A DNA stretch of 9,342 nucleotides from Flavobacterium sp. (lineage in GTDB: Bacteria > Bacteroidota > Bacteroidia > Flavobacteriales > Flavobacteriaceae), in assembly GCA_030150335.1 (NCBI GenBank), contig JASLGC010000057.1, positions 1 through 9,342 on the forward strand, written 5' to 3'. The notes beneath the pieces were generated by a model, which ran no database searches, was not told the DNA's origin, and was given only the letters and a program-made list of their open reading frames with translations. The position numbers and the translations under genes were made by a program. Shown here one piece after another: positions 6,198-9,342 of the stretch (within the stretch, counting starts at the first letter, position 1; every line of letters starts with the position of its first letter).

Positions 6198-6971
6198 ATG
6201 GAATTAAAATTACATAGACCAATTTGTTTTTTCGATTTAGAAACGACAGGTATTGATGTAGCGAAAGACAGAATTGTAGAAATTGCAATTTTAAAAGTAT
6301 ATCCAAATGGGAACAAGGAGAGTAGAACGTGGTTGGTAAACCCTGAAATGCATATACCAGAACAGTCTTCAAATATACATGGTATTACTGATGATAAAGT
6401 AGCTAATGAACCAACATTTAAAGAGTTGGCTTCACAAGTTTACAATATGATTAAAGATGCAGATTTGGCAGGTTTTAATTCTGACCGTTTTGATATTCCT
6501 TTATTAGCAGAAGAATTGTTGAGAGCTGGAGTGGATTTTGAAATGGGTAATAGAGTTTCTGTTGACGTGCAGACTATCTTTCACAAGAAAGAAGAAAGAA
6601 CATTAAGTGCTGCTTACCGTTTTTACTGTAATGAAACACTTGAAAATGCTCACTCTGCAGCGGCTGATACAAATGCTACTTATGAGATTCTTAAAGCACA
6701 GTTAGATCGTTATACTGATTTAGAAAATGATATGAAGTCATTGTCTGAATATACTACACGAAAAAGAAGTGTTGACTTTGCTGGTTTTATCGCTTTAAAT
6801 GAAGAAGGAGAAGAAATCTTTGCTTTCGGAAAACACAAAGGTGTTTTAGTAGCAGATGTTTTAGATAGAGAACCTGGTTATTATGGTTGGATTCAAAACG
6901 CAGATTTTCCTTTGTACACTAAAAAAGTGTTGACAGCAATTAAGCTGAGAAAATTAAACAATAAGTTATAA
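6198..6971 (+). CDS. DEDDh 3'-5' exonuclease (DnaQ/ExoX-like)
   Basis: This 257-aa protein is a DnaQ-type exonuclease that removes nucleotides from DNA 3' ends with two metal ions. All catalytic motifs are present: ExoI FFDLETTG with Asp13 and Glu15, ExoII GFNSDRFD with Asp99, and ExoIII HSAAAD with His152 and Asp157 (the DEDDh form). After a linker (170-190), residues about 195-245 form a small second domain with FAFGKHKG (208-215) and YYGWIQNADFP (228-238), the pattern of the ExoX-like C-terminal domain often fused to exonucleases in Bacteroidota. It is not part of a polymerase chain, so it may serve as a proofreading subunit or a separate repair nuclease. It is the first gene of a four-gene run; the FAH gene starts 18 bases after its stop. 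Confidence 0.9.
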   Translation: MELKLHRPICFFDLETTGIDVAKDRIVEIAILKVYPNGNKESRTWLVNPEMHIPEQSSNIHGITDDKVANEPTFKELASQVYNMIKDADLAGFNSDRFDIPLLAEELLRAGVDFEMGNRVSVDVQTIFHKKEERTLSAAYRFYCNETLENAHSAAADTNATYEILKAQLDRYTDLENDMKSLSEYTTRKRSVDFAGFIALNEEGEEIFAFGKHKGVLVADVLDREPGYYGWIQNADFPLYTKKVLTAIKLRKLNNKL

Positions 6972-6989
6972 TCTAATAACATAAGAACG

Positions 6990-7601
6990 ATGAAAATTAT
7001 TTGTGTTGGTAGAAATTATGTAGATCATATAAATGAACTAAATAATGAAAGACCGAGTGAACCGGTATTGTTTATAAAACCAGATACTGCTTTGCTGGGA
7101 AAAGAGATTCCTTTTGTTATTCCAGAGTTTTCAAATGATATTCATTACGAGGTTGAACTTGTATTGAAAGTTTGTAAAGTAGGAAAGTATATTGATGTAA
7201 AATATGCGAATAGATATTATGATCAAGTGTCATTGGGAATTGACTTTACTGCAAGAGATTTACAGAGTAAGTTAAAAGAGAAAGGACTTCCGTGGGAGAA
7301 AGCTAAAGGATTTGATGGGGCAGCAAGTGTTGGAACATTTTTTTCTAAAGAGGAATTGCCTAATCTATTCGATACAGAGTTTTTGTTAAAACAAAATGGC
7401 AACGTAGTACAGAAAGCTTCTACAGCGCAAATGATTTGGAATATAGACGAGATTATAGCTGAGGTTTCTAAATACTTTACTTTAAAAACAGGGGATTTGA
7501 TTTACACAGGAACTCCTGCAGGAGTTGGTAAGGTAAATGAAGGAGATGTTTTGGAAGGAGAAATAGCTGGAAGACAGATATTCCGTTTAAACGTAAAATA
7601 G
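6990..7601 (+). CDS. FAH-family hydrolase (FAHD1-like acylpyruvate hydrolase)
   Basis: This 203-aa single-domain protein belongs to the fumarylacetoacetate hydrolase family, cytoplasmic Mg/Mn enzymes that cleave C-C bonds of acylpyruvates or decarboxylate oxaloacetate. The metal ligands are visible: Glu54 and Glu56 in HYEVEL (52-57) and Asp85 in GIDFTARD (83-90). The catalytic His13-Glu16 pair in GRNYVDHINE and Lys106 in AKGFD match the human FAHD1 residues with a constant offset of 17, a strong sign of the same subfamily. The C-terminal YTGTPAGVG loop is also typical. The length equals that of compact FAHD1-type enzymes. The true substrate (acylpyruvate, oxaloacetate or another keto acid) cannot be decided from sequence. 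The next gene begins 4 bases after its stop. Confidence 0.88.
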   Translation: MKIICVGRNYVDHINELNNERPSEPVLFIKPDTALLGKEIPFVIPEFSNDIHYEVELVLKVCKVGKYIDVKYANRYYDQVSLGIDFTARDLQSKLKEKGLPWEKAKGFDGAASVGTFFSKEELPNLFDTEFLLKQNGNVVQKASTAQMIWNIDEIIAEVSKYFTLKTGDLIYTGTPAGVGKVNEGDVLEGEIAGRQIFRLNVK

Positions 7602-7605
7602 TTTT

Positions 7606-7950
7606 ATGGCACTTTATTATGACTTAGGTCCGTTATTTAAAAAATACAATGACGATAATGAACTTGTAAAAGAGAAATTAATTGCTTTTATAGAGGATTC
7701 TCGTCGTCGTTTGAAAAAAATAAAGAAAGGAATTGACGAGAAAGAGTATGCAAAAGTGAATAAGCATACAATGGCCTTGCAACCTTCTTTGGATTTTTTG
7801 GGAATGGATCAAGCTTTGGAAGAGCTTTCTTTAATAGAAAAGTGGACTAAAGAAGAAGGGAAGACTAAAGAAGTAAAGGAGATTTTTAAGTCTTTTAAAG
7901 CACATGTGAAGAATGCTGTAAAGGAATTAAAGAAGGATTTTGATTTATAG
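7606..7950 (+). CDS. Hpt-like four-helix protein lacking the phospho-acceptor His
   Basis: This 114-aa, highly charged helical protein resembles the single-domain histidine phosphotransfer (Hpt) proteins found at this place, before cinA, in flavobacteria. Helices are likely at about 17-42, 45-65, 68-85 and 88-111. The helix that normally carries AHKxKPxxxxLGM reads TMALQPSLDFLGM here (55-67). If PSLDFLGM is aligned without gaps, Met56 stands at the His position, Ala57 and Gln59 replace the two usual Lys, and His54 is shifted by two residues onto another helix face. It therefore probably cannot accept phosphate in the normal way and may work as a response-regulator-binding decoy or a structural protein. 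An alternative is that His54 is used after a local shift. It sits 4 bases after the FAH gene and 3 bases before cinA, so translation is probably coupled. Confidence 0.7.
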   Translation: MALYYDLGPLFKKYNDDNELVKEKLIAFIEDSRRRLKKIKKGIDEKEYAKVNKHTMALQPSLDFLGMDQALEELSLIEKWTKEEGKTKEVKEIFKSFKAHVKNAVKELKKDFDL

Positions 7951-7953
7951 AAA

Positions 7954-9198
7954 ATGAAAGCAAGCATAGTAACAATAGGTGATGAAATTCTAATTGGGCA
8001 AATTGTAGATACGAATTCTGCTTTTATTGCTAAGCAGTTAGATGATCTTGGTTTTGATGTAGTTGAAATAATTACTGTATCTGATAAGCAGGATACAATC
8101 GAAGCTGTTTTAGAGAAACAGTTGGATATTGTGGATTTGGTAATCATTACAGGAGGTTTAGGTCCTACGAAAGATGACGTTACTAAAAATGTGTTTTGCG
8201 AGTTTTTTAATGATGAATTAATCGAGAATGAAAGAGTTTTAGCGCATGTTACTGAGATGTTGGAAAGATTGTTTAATCGTCCACTTTCAGTAATAAATAA
8301 GCAACAAGCTCTTGTTCCTTCAAAGGCGAAAGTGCTTTTTAACCGCGTTGGAACTGCTCCTGGAATGCTAATGCAGAAAGGGAAAACGACTTTTATATCT
8401 CTGCCTGGGGTGCCTTTTGAAATGAAAAGTATTTTTACAGAGGAGGTAATACCTTATGTACTTGCTAATTTTGATGAGGTTTTTAACTTACATCGCACGG
8501 TTATTACTTATGGTATAGGAGAAAGTTTATTAGCAGAATTATTGAGCGATTGGGAAGATAATTTGCCAAACGGCATAAAATTAGCCTATTTGCCAAGTCC
8601 AGGGCGCGTTAGATTACGCTTGTCTATAAGAGGAAATAATAAAAAAGAGTTAGAAAAAGCTCTTGAAAATCAGATAGGAATGATTCCTGAGAGCGCTGTT
8701 TCCTATATTCGAGCTTATGAAGATATAAGTTTAGGAGAAATTGTTATCAGAGAATTGGAAAATAGAGAAAAAACTATTTCCTTTGCAGAAAGTTGTACAG
8801 GGGGAAGATTTTCTACAATCTTTAATGAGAAGCCTGGATCTTCGAGTTATTTTAAAGGAGGAATAGTAACATATTCTACTCAAAGTAAAATAGACTTATT
8901 AGGAGTGAACGAAGCTATCATAGAGAAACATAGTGTAGTAAGTGAAGAGGTGGCTATTGAAATGGCTATAAACGCAAAAAAAAGATTTAAATCTGATTTT
9001 GCAATTGCTACAACTGGTAATGCCGGTCCTACAAAAGGAGATTCTTTTGAAGAAATAGGAACAGTATTTATAGGTATAGCAACACCTGAAAAAGTTTTTG
9101 CAAAGAAATTTCAATTCGGTCAACCAAGGGAGAAAGTCATAAATAGTGCGGTTTCCAAAGGTTTAGAGTTGATATATAATGAAATATTAGAAAAATAA
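7954..9198 (+). CDS. cinA: CinA: nucleotide pyrophosphatase / NMN deamidase
   Basis: This 414-aa full-length CinA has three parts. Residues 1-165 form the COG1058 (molybdopterin-binding-like) domain with GDEILIGQIVDTNS (9-22) and TGGLGPTKDDVT (66-77), linked in relatives to ADP-ribose pyrophosphatase activity. A KH-like middle domain covers about 170-250. The PncC/CinA C-terminal domain (about 255-410) carries AESCTGG (278-284) with the catalytic-type Ser280 and releases ammonia from NMN in the pyridine nucleotide salvage cycle. The later loop reads TTGNAGPTKGD, where proteobacterial proteins have TGIAGP; this variant looks native, not damaged. The name 'competence/damage-inducible' comes from other bacteria; there is no sign of competence genes here. 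It is the last gene of the four-gene run, and rpmB follows under its own promoter. Confidence 0.93.
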   Translation: MKASIVTIGDEILIGQIVDTNSAFIAKQLDDLGFDVVEIITVSDKQDTIEAVLEKQLDIVDLVIITGGLGPTKDDVTKNVFCEFFNDELIENERVLAHVTEMLERLFNRPLSVINKQQALVPSKAKVLFNRVGTAPGMLMQKGKTTFISLPGVPFEMKSIFTEEVIPYVLANFDEVFNLHRTVITYGIGESLLAELLSDWEDNLPNGIKLAYLPSPGRVRLRLSIRGNNKKELEKALENQIGMIPESAVSYIRAYEDISLGEIVIRELENREKTISFAESCTGGRFSTIFNEKPGSSSYFKGGIVTYSTQSKIDLLGVNEAIIEKHSVVSEEVAIEMAINAKKRFKSDFAIATTGNAGPTKGDSFEEIGTVFIGIATPEKVFAKKFQFGQPREKVINSAVSKGLELIYNEILEK

Positions 9199-9209
9199 CA
9201 GAAAAAGTT

Positions 9210-9241
9210 TTTGTAAAATAATTTTCTTTTTCGTTACTTTG
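9210..9241 (+). promoter_or_regulatory. Promoter of rpmB
   Basis: TTTG (9210-9213) at the end of a T-run is followed after 20 bases by TTACTTTG (9234-9241), then CA. Apart from one base this is the Bacteroidota consensus TAnnTTTG at the best spacing, as expected for a highly expressed ribosomal protein gene. The leader is about 33 bases long, and no terminator is seen between cinA and this promoter. Confidence 0.75.
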
Positions 9242-9280
9242 CACCCTGATTTTGAATATTGAAATAAAAGATAAGAAATA

Positions 9281-9342
9281 ATGTCAAGAGTTTGTGAAAT
9301 TACTGGTAAAAGAGCAATGGTTGGAAACAACGTTTCTCACGC
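9281..9342 (+). CDS. rpmB: Ribosomal protein L28 (bL28), 5' part
   Basis: The first 20 codons, from the ATG at 9281 to the window edge, read MSRVCEITGKRAMVGNNVSH. This is the typical N-terminus of bacterial ribosomal protein bL28 of the large subunit: the CEITGK..MVGNNVSH pattern is shared by nearly all bL28 proteins. The rest lies outside the window. In flavobacteria rpmB is normally followed by rpmG and other small genes, and cinA is a usual upstream neighbour, which agrees with this layout. Confidence 0.95.
   Translation, partial: MSRVCEITGKRAMVGNNVSH

Noticed and set aside
6160..6372. Minus-strand 70-codon frame overlapping the start of the exonuclease gene
   Set aside because: It overlaps the catalytic ExoI region of a clear gene and the promoter, with no recognisable features. 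It is in a different frame from the possible relic at 5835-6197.
7809..8147. Minus-strand 112-codon frame across the Hpt-like/cinA junction
   Set aside because: It is antisense to two well-supported genes, is Ser/Lys-rich in the manner of mirror frames, and has no domain.
8899..9123. Minus-strand 74-codon frame within the 3' part of cinA
   Set aside because: It mirrors the CinA C-terminal domain; its Cys- and Phe-rich sequence is typical of antisense translation of AT-rich genes.
9201..9232. GAAAAAG / CTTTTTC inverted repeat after cinA as a terminator
   Set aside because: The stem has only 7 mostly A-T pairs with an 18-base loop and no following U-tract, and it overlaps the rpmB promoter.

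Overview
The window looks like chromosomal DNA of a low-G+C member of the Bacteroidota, most likely a Flavobacteriaceae species (a Myroides-like or Flavobacterium-like genome). The reasons are the AT-rich codon use, promoters of the Bacteroidota type (TTG, about 18-20 bp, TAnnTTTG), weak Shine-Dalgarno signals, a DUF4421 protein, and the gene order exonuclease / FAH hydrolase / Hpt-like / cinA / rpmB. The genus is inference. I see no tRNA, rRNA, CRISPR array, intact insertion sequence or prophage gene.

Left part (1-2435). A promoter at 17-47 precedes a two-gene unit: a CxxC peroxiredoxin-like protein (67-705) and, 3 bases later, an AlkC-type HEAT-repeat DNA alkylation repair protein (709-1500). 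This suggests an oxidative and alkylation damage unit. It is followed by 470 bases without a gene (1501-1970), which hold a nested, collinear set of imperfect inverted repeats (1584-1800) that I cannot assign to a known element. Next is an orphan 134-aa protein (1971-2375) with its own candidate promoter and a strong intrinsic terminator.

Middle (2436-5820). This part holds a secreted DUF4421 protein, a hotdog-fold acyl-CoA thioesterase, a convergent small lipoprotein of unknown function (a shared bidirectional terminator lies between these two), and a di-heme cytochrome c peroxidase lipoprotein with its own terminator. These act mainly at the cell envelope or periplasm and look like separate transcription units.

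Right part (5821-9342). A gene-free stretch (5821-6197) contains several small hairpins and, on the minus strand, a reading frame interrupted by only two stops, possibly a gene relic. A tight run of four genes follows: a DEDDh 3'-5' exonuclease with an ExoX-like C-terminal domain, a FAHD1-like acylpyruvate hydrolase, an Hpt-like four-helix protein whose phospho-accepting His appears to be lost, and CinA (nucleotide pyrophosphatase plus NMN deamidase). The window ends in the first 20 codons of rpmB (ribosomal protein L28), which has its own promoter.

Most of the window is ordinary housekeeping and accessory gene content. The points that deserve a second look are the nested inverted repeats, the Hpt-like protein without its His, the possible minus-strand relic, and the orphan 134-aa gene.
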